From: Shewanella fodinae
GTDB taxonomy: Bacteria > Pseudomonadota > Gammaproteobacteria > Enterobacterales > Shewanellaceae
Assembly (NCBI RefSeq): GCF_014651955.1
Contig: NZ_BMXW01000004.1
Location: 1 to 64,000, forward strand
Reading direction: 5' to 3'
DNA length: 64,000 nucleotides
In this document: positions 55,911 to 64,000 of the stretch, one piece after another
Layout of the letters: the number at the start of each line of letters is the position of its first letter
Position numbering within the stretch: the first letter of the stretch is position 1
Translations under genes and position numbers: made by a program
Notes under the pieces: generated by a model
Told to the model about the DNA's origin: nothing
Database searches by the model: none
What the model saw: the letters and a program-made list of their open reading frames with translations, nothing else

Positions 55911-56750
55911 ATGGAATACTTGATAAGTATGTTATCTGGTGGCTTTAGTGGTGCAATGTTGGTTTGGCTGGCCAAAGGGTGGATTTCAGAGCGACTGAAA
56001 CAATCTATTCAGTATGAATATGCTGAAAAGTTGGAAAGCTATAAAACTGAATTAAATTCAAAAGTTGAAGAATTTAAGCACAAAAATCAGGTTTCACAAC
56101 TTCGAACCTCATTATTCTTTGATCATCAAAGAGATGCATTTGCAGCATTAATAACTAAAATGGCTCAAATAAATAAAGAGTGGGTGTCTAATTACGATCC
56201 TGAAGAGGGACTATATGAACCTGTTCCTGCAAATGGATGGAAAGAGTTTGAAGAGCTGCTTTATCAGCATCAACTTTTTTTAGATGAAGAATGTTTAATG
56301 GCCTTGTCACTAGTTAATGATACATATATTCGTTCTCTTCCATTCGATGATGGAAGTGGTGCTCCTCCTCACCAAAATGAATCTAGTCAGCATATTTCAT
56401 ATATTGAATATCTACAGCCGAGAATAGCTTCAATATTTAGGAGAAAAATAGGTGTTGAATCTGATCCTCAACACTTATTGGATATTGCGGTGTTATCTGC
56501 AATTGAAATTGTTAACGGATATCACTTTATGGATGTGGGTGTTCCACCTAAAGGAAAACTATCAACCAGTAGAGTCAAGGATGCTGCTGATAAAGTTAAG
56601 ATCGGTTTAGATAATATCGATGAATTGATAAATTTGCTTAGAAATTTTGATGACTACTTGAGTAGTGATGGAGGGTGGGTTCACGAAGCTCAATTAAAGA
56701 CAAAGCAAACTTTAAATATACTAGATAAATGCCTAATAAATAAGAATTAG
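55911..56750 (+). CDS. Membrane-anchored coiled-coil protein, unknown
   Basis: A 279-residue protein with one N-terminal membrane segment (LISMLSGGFSGAMLVWLAKGW), then a coiled coil (YAEKLESYKTELNSKVEEFK) and a helical cytoplasmic domain. GGGAGG precedes ATG 55911. This general plan is common among island genes of unknown function, including candidate phage-defence genes; nothing here proves that role. AT-rich relative to the core. Confidence 0.65.
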   Translation: MEYLISMLSGGFSGAMLVWLAKGWISERLKQSIQYEYAEKLESYKTELNSKVEEFKHKNQVSQLRTSLFFDHQRDAFAALITKMAQINKEWVSNYDPEEGLYEPVPANGWKEFEELLYQHQLFLDEECLMALSLVNDTYIRSLPFDDGSGAPPHQNESSQHISYIEYLQPRIASIFRRKIGVESDPQHLLDIAVLSAIEIVNGYHFMDVGVPPKGKLSTSRVKDAADKVKIGLDNIDELINLLRNFDDYLSSDGGWVHEAQLKTKQTLNILDKCLINKN

Positions 56751-56857
56751 TATTTAGTTACACGGTGTTATTTACTGAAGCGTTATCCCATCGATTACTA
56801 GTTCTAAAGTCGACTATTAATGTTATAAAATCCAACTCACACACTTGAGGAAATGCA

Positions 56858-57874
56858 ATGAGTAGAAAACAGGCTATGAAACAGTATAATCAACTATATA
56901 AGAGATCCTGGCCTGTTTCTGATGAACTAATTTGTCAGTGTTGTGGAAATTCAACCAACTTAGAATGGGATCATTGTCCAGCCATCACAACCGCACACCT
57001 ATTTATTAATAATAAGAAAATAAAGTTTATTCTAGTTTTGTTATGTAAAGAGTGTAATCTATTATTATCTAATCTTCTAATTCCAGATTTTCCATCAAGA
57101 TTCTATTACGTTAAAGATGAATTAATTAAAAAGTATGAAAAGAATTTAATTAATGAACGCGGAGAGAATGTTAGTGACTTTATAGATTCAGAATTTGATT
57201 GTTCGGCGTTTTCTTGTTTGTTGGGGAGGATTAGTTTCGGACTGTTAAGATTTGATCAACTATCTGATAATTCACAGATCATTTTGGAAAAAATAACAGT
57301 TTCTGGCATAACTGTAATGGAACACTTAATAAATTCTTCCAATGGTAAACTGATTCATGAGTCAAATTTAATCGAAGAAGATGAAGTGTATCATGATGAA
57401 GATGGTGATTTGCCAAATCTAAATAAAGAAGAAGTACCATTTGAATTAGTAACTTTTTTAGAAGGTAATAGATTTTCATTAAATGGTTTTAAGTTGTTTT
57501 TACATGATAACTATATATATACTCAAAGCGGATATAACCGATTTTATGATGAGAATGTTATATGGCACGATTATCTTCCAGTGCATCCTGAAAAATTTTT
57601 TAATTGCGACTGGAATATATTTTTAGATGTTTTTTTAATTTCTGATAAAGGAAGTGAGTTTTCACTAAATATACTGGAGAAATACATAACTTATGATTTC
57701 GTTGAACGCCGGGAAAAGTTATCACTTTTCGATCTCGAAGATCTTTTAAATGATTTGAAAATTTCAACCAAAGAAGAATATAATGAATTAATATTTGCAT
57801 TGGGCGGAAGAGATATCATTGCTGGCATACCCGATGAGCCTGAAAATTTTTATGAAGATTGGATTTTATGGTAA
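56858..57874 (+). CDS. HNH-like zinc-ribbon protein, unknown
   Basis: A 338-residue protein. The first 75 residues have the spacing of an HNH nuclease fold: C26-x-x-C29, D38-H39 with P41, C63-x-x-C66 followed by N67. The rest is acidic, mostly helical and unrecognised. If the HNH reading is right it would be a metal-dependent endonuclease; the family's third catalytic residue cannot be placed with confidence. Strongly AT-rich. ATG 56858 follows TTGAGG. Confidence 0.6.
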   Translation: MSRKQAMKQYNQLYKRSWPVSDELICQCCGNSTNLEWDHCPAITTAHLFINNKKIKFILVLLCKECNLLLSNLLIPDFPSRFYYVKDELIKKYEKNLINERGENVSDFIDSEFDCSAFSCLLGRISFGLLRFDQLSDNSQIILEKITVSGITVMEHLINSSNGKLIHESNLIEEDEVYHDEDGDLPNLNKEEVPFELVTFLEGNRFSLNGFKLFLHDNYIYTQSGYNRFYDENVIWHDYLPVHPEKFFNCDWNIFLDVFLISDKGSEFSLNILEKYITYDFVERREKLSLFDLEDLLNDLKISTKEEYNELIFALGGRDIIAGIPDEPENFYEDWILW

Positions 57875-57957
57875 CTTCCAACTGTCAAACCATGAAGCTA
57901 CTTCTTGGAGGAAATCTTAAAATGCGGCAATATCTAGGATATTCAAAATATAGTTGC

Positions 57958-58101
57958 TCATCTATTGTTGCTCATCTGTAGTAGTTCATCATCTTCTGGT
58001 GACAGCATCAACATAATATCTAACATATCTCTGTCGAGAGCCTAGACAGCAGTGCTAAGTTCTTCGGTAAGTATTTCTTTGATATTAGCGAAGCGATACG
58101 T
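57958..58101 (-). pseudogene. Short reading-frame remnant with an internal stop
   Basis: Between 57875 and 58441 (567 bases) there is no intact gene. One reverse-strand stretch reads as protein-like (KEILTEELSTAV, stop, ALDRDMLDIMLMLSPEDDELL) with a TAG at 58042-58044, and may be the C-terminal end of a decayed gene. Family unknown. The remainder of the gap is AT-rich spacer upstream of nothing on the forward strand. Confidence 0.3.
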
Positions 58102-58441
58102 TCAGTTACGAACTGAGCATCACTCTGCGTGAATGAGTGCGATAGTTAGTCGTGCTAACTACACAACTTTAGCTCAATCATCGAAATTGTGACTATTTAT
58201 GCACTTTTATAGGCATAGCAGCATCTTAACTGCTGTTTGCAGTCAATTGCTGCTGAAAAAGCACAAATATGCGCGTAAAAACGCGATTTCTGCATGTTAA
58301 TAACTATTAAAATGCAAAAGTCACTGTTCGTTTCACACATACGTAACTACATCGTGTTGTTGCTTAGCAGTTGTGTTTGTATGAGGCTTGTTGTCATCTA
58401 GCGAAGTAGTGGCGATTCACTTTCATAACTTATTACGTTAG

Positions 58442-59251
58442 TTAGTTAATATCTTTTGACAGCGGTATTAACTTCTCACCATTTGCTTCTGCATGAGTTA
58501 GAGGCGAATTTGCATCAGTTATATGGAAATGCTCTAGATGGTTTTCAATGAATTTCTGACCTTGGTTAGTTAGTCTGTCAATACTTTGGTTAAGACTAAC
58601 AATATCTCTATTAAGCTCTTCTAAGAAGCGAGTTGATGTATCAATGATGTTACCCATTTTAGTATCAACAGCTCTGATTAGAATATCTTTTGCTCTTTCA
58701 TTATCTCCAAATTTTTCTTCGATTCTAAGAAAGTCATTCATTGCTTCTTCAATAGCGGTATCTTGTAGCTCTTTATACTGAATGGTTTTTTCGTATACGA
58801 GTTGTTGAGCACGCTCTTTAAGTTCAAGTTGCATATGACCAATAGCATTGATCGTTTCAACGTTTAATTTAGTCAATTGTTCAAGGTAAAGAGCAATCGC
58901 TGCGGTGGTGCGCTCCATACGCTCAAACTCTTTCTCCTTTTTCCATTCTTGAATTTCAGCTACAGCCATTTCGATTTCTCGAACTCTACGAACTTCAAGA
59001 TCTACATCTAGTTCTTTTTCTTTAGCCTTAAGTTCGTGCTCAAGCTCCATCTCTCTCGTTCTGATTTCGTGTTCAGATCTAGATTGAGCTGTTAAAGTTT
59101 CCATATTTCGTTGATGGGCAGAATTCCTTGCCGATTCACTTCTATCGTGAGACCTACTCTTTAACGGTTCAGAAGCCCAATCACACAAAACTTCAACTGG
59201 CTTACTGATGCAATCGAGAAGAGCACCACCCACTTTACTTAACCAACCCAT
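58442..59251 (-). CDS. Coiled-coil protein, last gene of a four-gene operon
   Basis: A 269-residue protein. The N-terminus is amphipathic (MGWLSKVGGALLDCISKPVE) and may touch a membrane. Residues 60-220 are a long, charged coiled coil (EHELKAKEKELDVDLEVRR). It overlaps the preceding gene by 17 bases. No catalytic motif is visible. A structural or pore-type role is possible, but this is a guess from the layout. Confidence 0.7.
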   Translation of the reverse strand: MGWLSKVGGALLDCISKPVEVLCDWASEPLKSRSHDRSESARNSAHQRNMETLTAQSRSEHEIRTREMELEHELKAKEKELDVDLEVRRVREIEMAVAEIQEWKKEKEFERMERTTAAIALYLEQLTKLNVETINAIGHMQLELKERAQQLVYEKTIQYKELQDTAIEEAMNDFLRIEEKFGDNERAKDILIRAVDTKMGNIIDTSTRFLEELNRDIVSLNQSIDRLTNQGQKFIENHLEHFHITDANSPLTHAEANGEKLIPLSKDIN

Positions 59252-59729
59252 TCTGTTCTCCTAACTGCCGATTAAATTCTCGTTCAAAAAGAACTTGATC
59301 CTTTCTTCTTATGTAATTAATTTCTTCGAGTCGACCCTTGTCTTTATCAAAGATTGAGAAGATTTTTTCAATCTGTTTGACTTTATCATCAAGGAAGAAC
59401 GTGTCTATGCAAGAGGTACTTTTGGATTGCTTAAAGCTCACAAATTCTTCGATGATGTGTTTTAACTTTTTCTGCGTGTCAATATTTTCAATATCAGTGA
59501 TATTGTTTGATAACTTTTCTAGATTACTATTGATGAAAATGGAATATTCTCTTTCAAAAGATAATGACAAAAGGTTTTCGTTGTTCTCATATTGGAAGAA
59601 AGCTGAAAAAAGTTGAGGATCTTCACTAACACTACGAGAAACAAGCTCTGACCTTGCCTCTCGTAAGGATTTCAATAGCTCTTGCATTGCTTTAGGAGCT
59701 ATCTTTGTCTCTGCTGTTTTAAGTTGCAT
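59235..59729 (-). CDS. Helical hypothetical protein, third gene of the operon
   Basis: A 164-residue, acidic, largely helical protein (LKSLREARSELVSRSV, FEREYSIFINSNLEKL). The start lies inside the end of the 44-residue gene upstream (11 bases shared), and its end overlaps the next gene, so translation is coupled on both sides. No family recognised. Confidence 0.65.
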   Translation of the reverse strand: MQLKTAETKIAPKAMQELLKSLREARSELVSRSVSEDPQLFSAFFQYENNENLLSLSFEREYSIFINSNLEKLSNNITDIENIDTQKKLKHIIEEFVSFKQSKSTSCIDTFFLDDKVKQIEKIFSIFDKDKGRLEEINYIRRKDQVLFEREFNRQLGEQNGLVK

Positions 59730-59853
59730 TATTGAATGTAATACTTAATAAGGTTTCTATAGTATTTCGATGCAATTCATTTTCTAAGGCTTTACGTTGC
59801 TTGATCAAATGAAGTACAGCTACCAAAAGTCTTATCTGAGTCTCATTACTCAT
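59719..59853 (-). CDS. Small 44-residue protein, second gene of the operon
   Basis: A short frame, ATG 59853 to TAA 59719, giving MSNETQIRLLVAVLHLIKQ followed by RKALENELHRN and a short tail. It begins three bases after the stop of the 155-residue gene and overlaps the start of the 164-residue gene. The coupling in a packed operon is the main evidence; the helical, heptad-like sequence fits its neighbours. Confidence 0.55.
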   Translation of the reverse strand: MSNETQIRLLVAVLHLIKQRKALENELHRNTIETLLSITFNNAT

Positions 59854-59856
59854 TGA

Positions 59857-60324
59857 TTAGCAGTCCCTAGCTGTAACGGTAGGCTTGTTTAACTTAGCTT
59901 CTGAACGGATTTTACCGATAGTATCAAGCGTATGCTCTTCAATCAGGCTACTACTTAGATCTAAACTTTTGGTGTAACTATCAACAAGTTCTTTTAACCA
60001 CTTGGAAGCAACATCACCGTCAACTTGAGACTCACTCAATGTACGAGAAACTTCTTTAAGTGTTTCAGAAAAGAACTTTGAACGTTCTTTACGTAAATCT
60101 TCTTGTAGTGTGCTAGCAAACTTGATCTCTTCTTTATACTCTTTAACTAGTTCTAGATAGCTTTTCTCAAAGTTATATAGAACTTCTAGCTTAGTCTTAA
60201 GAAGTTCAAGGTTTACGTAGCCATTAAGTTCTTTCTTCAAAGTTTCCGTCAATTGAGCATTGATTGAGTCGTCAGCCCCTGATGCTTTAACCGCCGAAGA
60301 AATTAGTTGATTTAAATCTGTCAT
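59857..60324 (-). CDS. Helical hypothetical protein, first gene of the operon
   Basis: A 155-residue helical protein (LNGYVNLELLKTKLEVLYNF, KEEIKFASTLQEDLRKE). ATG 60324 follows GGAAGG by seven bases. It opens the four-gene reverse-strand operon 60324-58442, all of whose products are helical or coiled coil. No family recognised. Confidence 0.7.
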   Translation of the reverse strand: MTDLNQLISSAVKASGADDSINAQLTETLKKELNGYVNLELLKTKLEVLYNFEKSYLELVKEYKEEIKFASTLQEDLRKERSKFFSETLKEVSRTLSESQVDGDVASKWLKELVDSYTKSLDLSSSLIEEHTLDTIGKIRSEAKLNKPTVTARDC

Positions 60325-60580
60325 TACGTGCCTTCCATTGAATGTAATATTAACTTAGCCCTATATTCAGGCTTGTGCGTGTACTGGTCAAGGGTACCAT
60401 GTTTTTTCACTTTCCACTCACCTCGCCATTAACCTTCAGGCCTTTCGTGTCGATTGGAATCGCCACTACTTCACTAGACGACTTTTAGCCTCATTGGAAC
60501 ATTTCGCATTTTAATGAAACTGAATCGCCACTACAATTGATAGCATTATCAACGCCCCAAACTGTTTGGTGATCCAGCAG

Positions 60581-60706
60581 ATGAAAGAACTACAATTGAA
60601 ACTCGTGATGCCTGAAACAATCCAAGCGAGCTACCAACCTTCTAAGGCCGAACGGCATACGTTATTCAAGGACTATTTTTACGAAATCCTAGGTATACAG
60701 CGCTAG
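60581..60706 (+). CDS. Short ORF of 41 codons before the PD-(D/E)XK candidate
   Basis: The frame from ATG 60581 to TAG 60704 encodes MKELQLKLVMPETIQ and a basic tail ending in YEILGIQR. It is open upstream to about 60524, so it may be the C-terminal remnant of a longer gene rather than a real small gene. The preceding 60325-60580 contains two copies of GAATCGCCACTAC (60463, 60522) and no other gene. Confidence 0.25.
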   Translation: MKELQLKLVMPETIQASYQPSKAERHTLFKDYFYEILGIQR

Positions 60707-60722
60707 TCGGAGCAAACACAAC

Positions 60723-61841
60723 GTGAAAACAAAAATACACGGAACGCAAACACCTGTCGGCAACGGTTCTGTACTGAGTCAGTTGGACTTGAACAACAAA
60801 AACATTCAGTTCGAGCTCCTTAGTTACGACAAACACCAGACACTAGAGGGACTACAAATAGAACCGATCGCGATGACTTACATAAAGCATCTCGAACACC
60901 TAGGCCTCGAGGTGCCTAACGTTACTACAGTTATTGCTAAGCAGAAGGGAGCAGGAAATGCTCGGTGTTTCTTCGTTTGGGACCGAAACAACAACTGGGC
61001 AAGCCAAGAGTATATTAGAACTCTCCAGAGGCTTGCGCCCTATACCACCTTTAGCGTGGGTTTCGACGAGGAAAGCTGTGACTTCTACTGCCACAAACCC
61101 GGCCGTGAAGAGAAAGTAATATCGCTTCAAACCTACCTGCAAGGAAAAAGAAGTTTCGCAACTATCCCATTCCCTTCTATCAAACAGAATGTCAGAGATA
61201 TAGAAAGACAGATGGCTGTTTTCTGGGGCAGATTACATGGGGCCTTTGAAACAATAGACAATTTCAGGAATGAGGTGCTGCTTAATAGAGTAATGAAAAA
61301 CTTTGTGATCCAGCCATTCTTCAGTTGGCTATGGGACCTTGATCGGATCGTCCTATATAGAAACCAGTACTGGGAAATCGAACTCAAGCACAAATACCCG
61401 TTTAGGCGTGGAACTAAAGCCCCTCTCAAATTTGGTATCAATATAGGCCAAGCGAAACTAGTTAGGGACTTAGGGACTGCAGGTGTCCGCACTCTGCACC
61501 TGATCCTAGTAAAACCTGACTGGAAAAAAGACTCCGATCCCGGCTACATATTCAATCGCCGGGACATTTACCACAAAGTTCTGCTCATCGGAACCGAGCT
61601 GACCCTAGCTAAGGCCGAAGCTCTGCTGAACCAGAAGGCCCACGAGAGTGATGAAACAACTAGTTTCACTGGTGCGACCAAAAATCATTTCCTTGAGATT
61701 TCTGCAACGGATTTCCATGTTCTAGGTAGCTACCAGACTCCGCCAGAAGAAGTGGCAAGGAATATAAAATGCCTGCTGGACGGAGTCTCCCTTGAAAAGG
61801 TTACGGATAGGCTGTTGGAAAGTTGTCGAATCAACAAATAA
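60723..61841 (+). CDS. Hypothetical protein, possible PD-(D/E)XK nuclease
   Basis: A 372-residue protein of normal codon use. D205 and D207 (WDLDRIVLYRN) followed by E220-L-K222 (YWEIELKHKY) have the spacing and strand pattern of a PD-(D/E)XK nuclease core; this is by eye only. The N-terminal half is unrecognised. GTG 60723 starts 11 bases after GGAG. Its position beside a restriction-modification pair is compatible with a nuclease or defence role. Confidence 0.55.
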   Translation: MKTKIHGTQTPVGNGSVLSQLDLNNKNIQFELLSYDKHQTLEGLQIEPIAMTYIKHLEHLGLEVPNVTTVIAKQKGAGNARCFFVWDRNNNWASQEYIRTLQRLAPYTTFSVGFDEESCDFYCHKPGREEKVISLQTYLQGKRSFATIPFPSIKQNVRDIERQMAVFWGRLHGAFETIDNFRNEVLLNRVMKNFVIQPFFSWLWDLDRIVLYRNQYWEIELKHKYPFRRGTKAPLKFGINIGQAKLVRDLGTAGVRTLHLILVKPDWKKDSDPGYIFNRRDIYHKVLLIGTELTLAKAEALLNQKAHESDETTSFTGATKNHFLEISATDFHVLGSYQTPPEEVARNIKCLLDGVSLEKVTDRLLESCRINK

Positions 61842-61961
61842 TTTCCTCACTATATGCGCCATACCTTAAATAGCAACTACTAAAGTCCACATCGATTCGT
61901 CAAGATATTTTTAAGCTGTTTCGTGCGTTATGAGAACTCGATTTGAGATATGCTTAGTGCT

Positions 61962-61992
61962 GAATACCTGAATACCTGAATACCTGAATGCC
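61962..61992. repeat. Short tandem repeat, GAATACCT x 3.8
   Basis: Three perfect copies of GAATACCT and a partial fourth (GAATGCC). It lies about 180 bases before the MvaI/BcnI-like gene, in the 331-base gap 61842-62172 that holds no other feature. Slippage could alter promoter spacing, but no promoter boxes can be placed around it. Confidence 0.6.
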
Positions 61993-62172
61993 ATATCTTG
62001 TTCGGAGTGAATAGCTACGTGTGATGTTTTTAGCTGTAGTGTTGTTATGTGACAAATGTCATTTAAGAAAGTGGTGCTGATTCAAAGAGCATTAAATTTA
62101 GCAATGAAAAGTATATAGTAGTGAATTAGGAAATGTGAAAACCACTCGCTGTTGCGCGGAATTTGTTACAAT

Positions 62173-63498
62173 ATGACTACATTTGAAGCAATCACGGATC
62201 ATATGAAAGTTCTTGGTGCTACTAAGATCATCTTCAAGCCTCTTGCAAATAATGACAACACCAAACAACAGATCTACTTAGGTTCGGATTTTGATGTCAT
62301 TCGTTCTATTCCATCTGGTGAAGTTTATGCGGATGGAATTAGTAAAAAGGGTCCTATTTTTAAAGCACCATTGGATTTTTATTGGATAGATGAAGACGGA
62401 AACACTGATCAAGCGCCAAATAGCCAAATCATCTTATACCCCAAATACCCTGAAATTCGTATGTCAGGTTTTTTAGCTGGTACTGACCGAAAGCTGGATG
62501 TTACCCCTCGTCATTTGATGCAACCACCAACGCAAGAAGAGCGAGCAAGAAGGAATGGTTTACATCGCTATCTAGTATTAGGTGTCAATAAAACAACCAT
62601 TTGGGCATATTGCTCAGATTGGGAAGATAATCTAGCACTAGAGCTCAAACAACTAGTCGCCGATAATAAAGCAAATATAGTCGCTTCTGTTTTTTATGAA
62701 TCGGTAGCTGTAGGCAAAACTAGTGAAGAGAAACTGCTAGAGAAATTGCGAACGATCTATGATGGTGGGCCAATTGAGTCATGTCGTTTACAAGCTAATG
62801 GGATGAAAATCCCGTACAAAGCTCAGAACGGAGCAGGTTACACGCTAGAGGCGCAGTTTAATATTACGCCTAATGGATTCGCTGAACCTGATTTCATGGA
62901 TTGGGAGCTTAAGTCTCATTCTGGTTCAGTGGTTACATTAATGACGCCAGAGCCAAATACTGGAGTTTATATTAAAGATGGTTTAAAAGCATTTTTAGAT
63001 TGCTATGCAACTAGAAAGCAAGAAGATCGTCTAGATTTTGCAAGCCGTCACGATGTGAATATAGAAAACCGCAAAACTAGCCTAACCTTGCGAATGGAAG
63101 GATATGACTCCAAATCAGGAAAAATTGTAGACCCTAATGGTGGCTTGATGCTTAGGGACAAAAACGGAGGATTGGCTGCAGGCTGGAGCTTCGATAAAGT
63201 CATTGAACACTGGAAAAGGAAGCACTCCAATACATGTTACGTAACTTATACGGTTAACAAGGATAATGATCTCCCACAATTTACGTATGGCCCTTATGTA
63301 ACCCTAGGACAAGGTACAACATTAGAACATTTTCTAAAATCACTTTATAACTGTATTATCTACTATGATCCTGGCATTAATATGAAGTTAGATGATGGAA
63401 AATGGAAACCGAAGAAACGAAGCCAGTTTAGAGTCAAATGGAAAGACATCCATCAGTTATATCGTTCGTTACGAGAACTTGATTTAAGAGAGGCATAG
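62173..63498 (+). CDS. MvaI/BcnI-family type II restriction endonuclease
   Basis: A 441-residue protein. The segment GAGYTLEAQFNITPNGF with EPDFMDWELKS (D240, E245-x-K247) is the hallmark active-site region of MvaI/BcnI nucleases, monomeric enzymes that cut CC(W/S)GG-type sites. The N-terminal 180 residues extend beyond the catalytic core and may add DNA contacts. I use ATG 62173; a TTG seven codons earlier lacks a ribosome site. The gene converges with a C5-cytosine methyltransferase, its likely partner. Confidence 0.85.
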   Translation: MTTFEAITDHMKVLGATKIIFKPLANNDNTKQQIYLGSDFDVIRSIPSGEVYADGISKKGPIFKAPLDFYWIDEDGNTDQAPNSQIILYPKYPEIRMSGFLAGTDRKLDVTPRHLMQPPTQEERARRNGLHRYLVLGVNKTTIWAYCSDWEDNLALELKQLVADNKANIVASVFYESVAVGKTSEEKLLEKLRTIYDGGPIESCRLQANGMKIPYKAQNGAGYTLEAQFNITPNGFAEPDFMDWELKSHSGSVVTLMTPEPNTGVYIKDGLKAFLDCYATRKQEDRLDFASRHDVNIENRKTSLTLRMEGYDSKSGKIVDPNGGLMLRDKNGGLAAGWSFDKVIEHWKRKHSNTCYVTYTVNKDNDLPQFTYGPYVTLGQGTTLEHFLKSLYNCIIYYDPGINMKLDDGKWKPKKRSQFRVKWKDIHQLYRSLRELDLREA

Positions 63499-63556
63499 AC
63501 TTGACAAGAAGGTAGCGTTTGTTGTTCCTTAATCTCTTCGCAATAGATACGCTGAG

Positions 63557-63594
63557 AAAATCCGAGATCATCTTATATGATATTCTCGGATTTT
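63557..63594. terminator. Bidirectional terminator between the restriction and modification genes
   Basis: AAAATCCGAGA (63557-63567) and TCTCGGATTTT (63584-63594) form a perfect 11-bp inverted repeat with T-runs both ways, midway between the convergent genes. Confidence 0.8.
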
Positions 63595-63632
63595 AATGGA
63601 AAGCTAATCAACGATATAAAGCATCCAGCAAG

Positions 63633-64000
63633 CTAAGTTCTCTTGGTAATACGTTTAGGTATATTAGCTTTTACAGCTTCTCGAATATAAGGTTCCAGTA
63701 GTTTGGCTACCGCAGTAAAAACAGGTACAACAACGGAATTTCCGAATTGGCGGTATGCCTGTGTGTCTGAAACTGGAATACGAAATGGTTTGTCATCAAT
63801 TTTTTCAAAGCCCATTAATCTTGCGCATTCCCTTGGAGTCAAACGTCTTGGACGGTTTATTTGGTTACTAGGATCAGCAAAATTTTCTTCTCCTTTAGCC
63901 ATATCCCAACCACGATCAACTAAAATCTCTGAGCCGTCCTTATGGTATCTTGCGGACAATGTCCGAGCTACACTATGTGGTTTTTTAGGGTCAATTAACC
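63633..64000 (-). CDS. C5-cytosine DNA methyltransferase, C-terminal part (cut by window end)
   Basis: The frame continues past position 64000 on the reverse strand, so only the last 120 or so residues are present. They carry motifs IX and X of m5C methyltransferases: [14 protein letters not shown] and [14 protein letters not shown]. The catalytic PCQ and ENV motifs lie outside the window. It should protect host sites from the adjacent MvaI/BcnI-like nuclease. Confidence 0.9.
   Translation of the reverse strand, partial: LIDPKKPHSVARTLSARYHKDGSEILVDRGWDMAKGEENFADPSNQINRPRRLTPRECARLMGFEKIDDKPFRIPVSDTQAYRQFGNSVVVPVFTAVAKLLEPYIREAVKANIPKRITKRT

Overview
The window reads as a chromosomal segment of a gammaproteobacterium of the Shewanella/Alteromonadales type. 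The basis is the gene order rpoN-hpf-ptsN-rapZ-ptsO beside lptBAC-kdsCD-yrbG and a divergent mlaFEDCB-ibaG-murA operon, together with FNR/EtrA- and CRP-like sites, a monomeric-type porin and many signalling proteins. Species is inferred from context only; no rRNA or other taxonomic marker is present.

Layout: (1) 1-1810 is a graveyard of insertion sequences: a truncated ISAs1-type transposase and a decayed IS630-type element. (2) 1992-5036 is an emrRAB-like MarR/HlyD/MFS efflux operon. It is followed by a reverse-strand fusion of two periplasmic binding domains and a stand-alone MnmD-type tRNA methyltransferase. (3) 7981-8536 holds no gene but a tandem series of structured repeats whose stems covary. 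Next come two tiny reverse-strand ORFs behind a sigma-54-like promoter, and an OmpA-family lipoprotein. (4) 10065-22760 is core envelope biology: the nitrogen PTS, RapZ, HPF and RpoN, LPS transport and Kdo synthesis, then the Mla lipid-asymmetry pathway and MurA. (5) 22802-43636 is ordinary chromosome: a degenerate GGDEF protein with a CheX-type response regulator, RapA, a PIN-PhoH ATPase, a 1230-residue hybrid sensor kinase, a secreted zinc metalloprotease, a eukaryotic-like Ser/Thr kinase, a porin, TcdA, PepT and a SieB-like protein. A 44-codon DUF3149-type membrane peptide with a well-placed FNR site follows.

(6) At tRNA-Leu(CAA) (44362-44448) the chromosome gives way to an accessory island that runs to the window end. 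The tRNA is preceded by a perfect 42-bp copy of its own 5' half. The island opens with a DUF2787 / DUF6641-like / twin-AAA ATPase / tyrosine integrase block on the reverse strand. It is followed by an AT-rich coiled-coil gene, nine iteron-like repeats at 22-23 bp spacing, and a divergent 923-residue protein. In that protein a replication-initiator-like N-terminus (my reading) is joined to a UvrD/PcrA-type helicase. Together these look like a plasmid-type replication module inside an integrative element.

(7) The rest of the island carries an SOS-controlled umuDC pair, a secreted endonuclease I, a membrane-anchored coiled-coil protein, an HNH-like protein and a compact four-gene operon of small coiled-coil proteins (58442-60324). 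It ends with a candidate PD-(D/E)XK protein and a type II restriction-modification pair: an MvaI/BcnI-family nuclease and a C5-cytosine methyltransferase cut by the window edge. The main candidates for undescribed biology are the repeat array at 7981-8536, the iteron/Rep-helicase module at 48839-52908 and the coiled-coil operon at 58442-60324.
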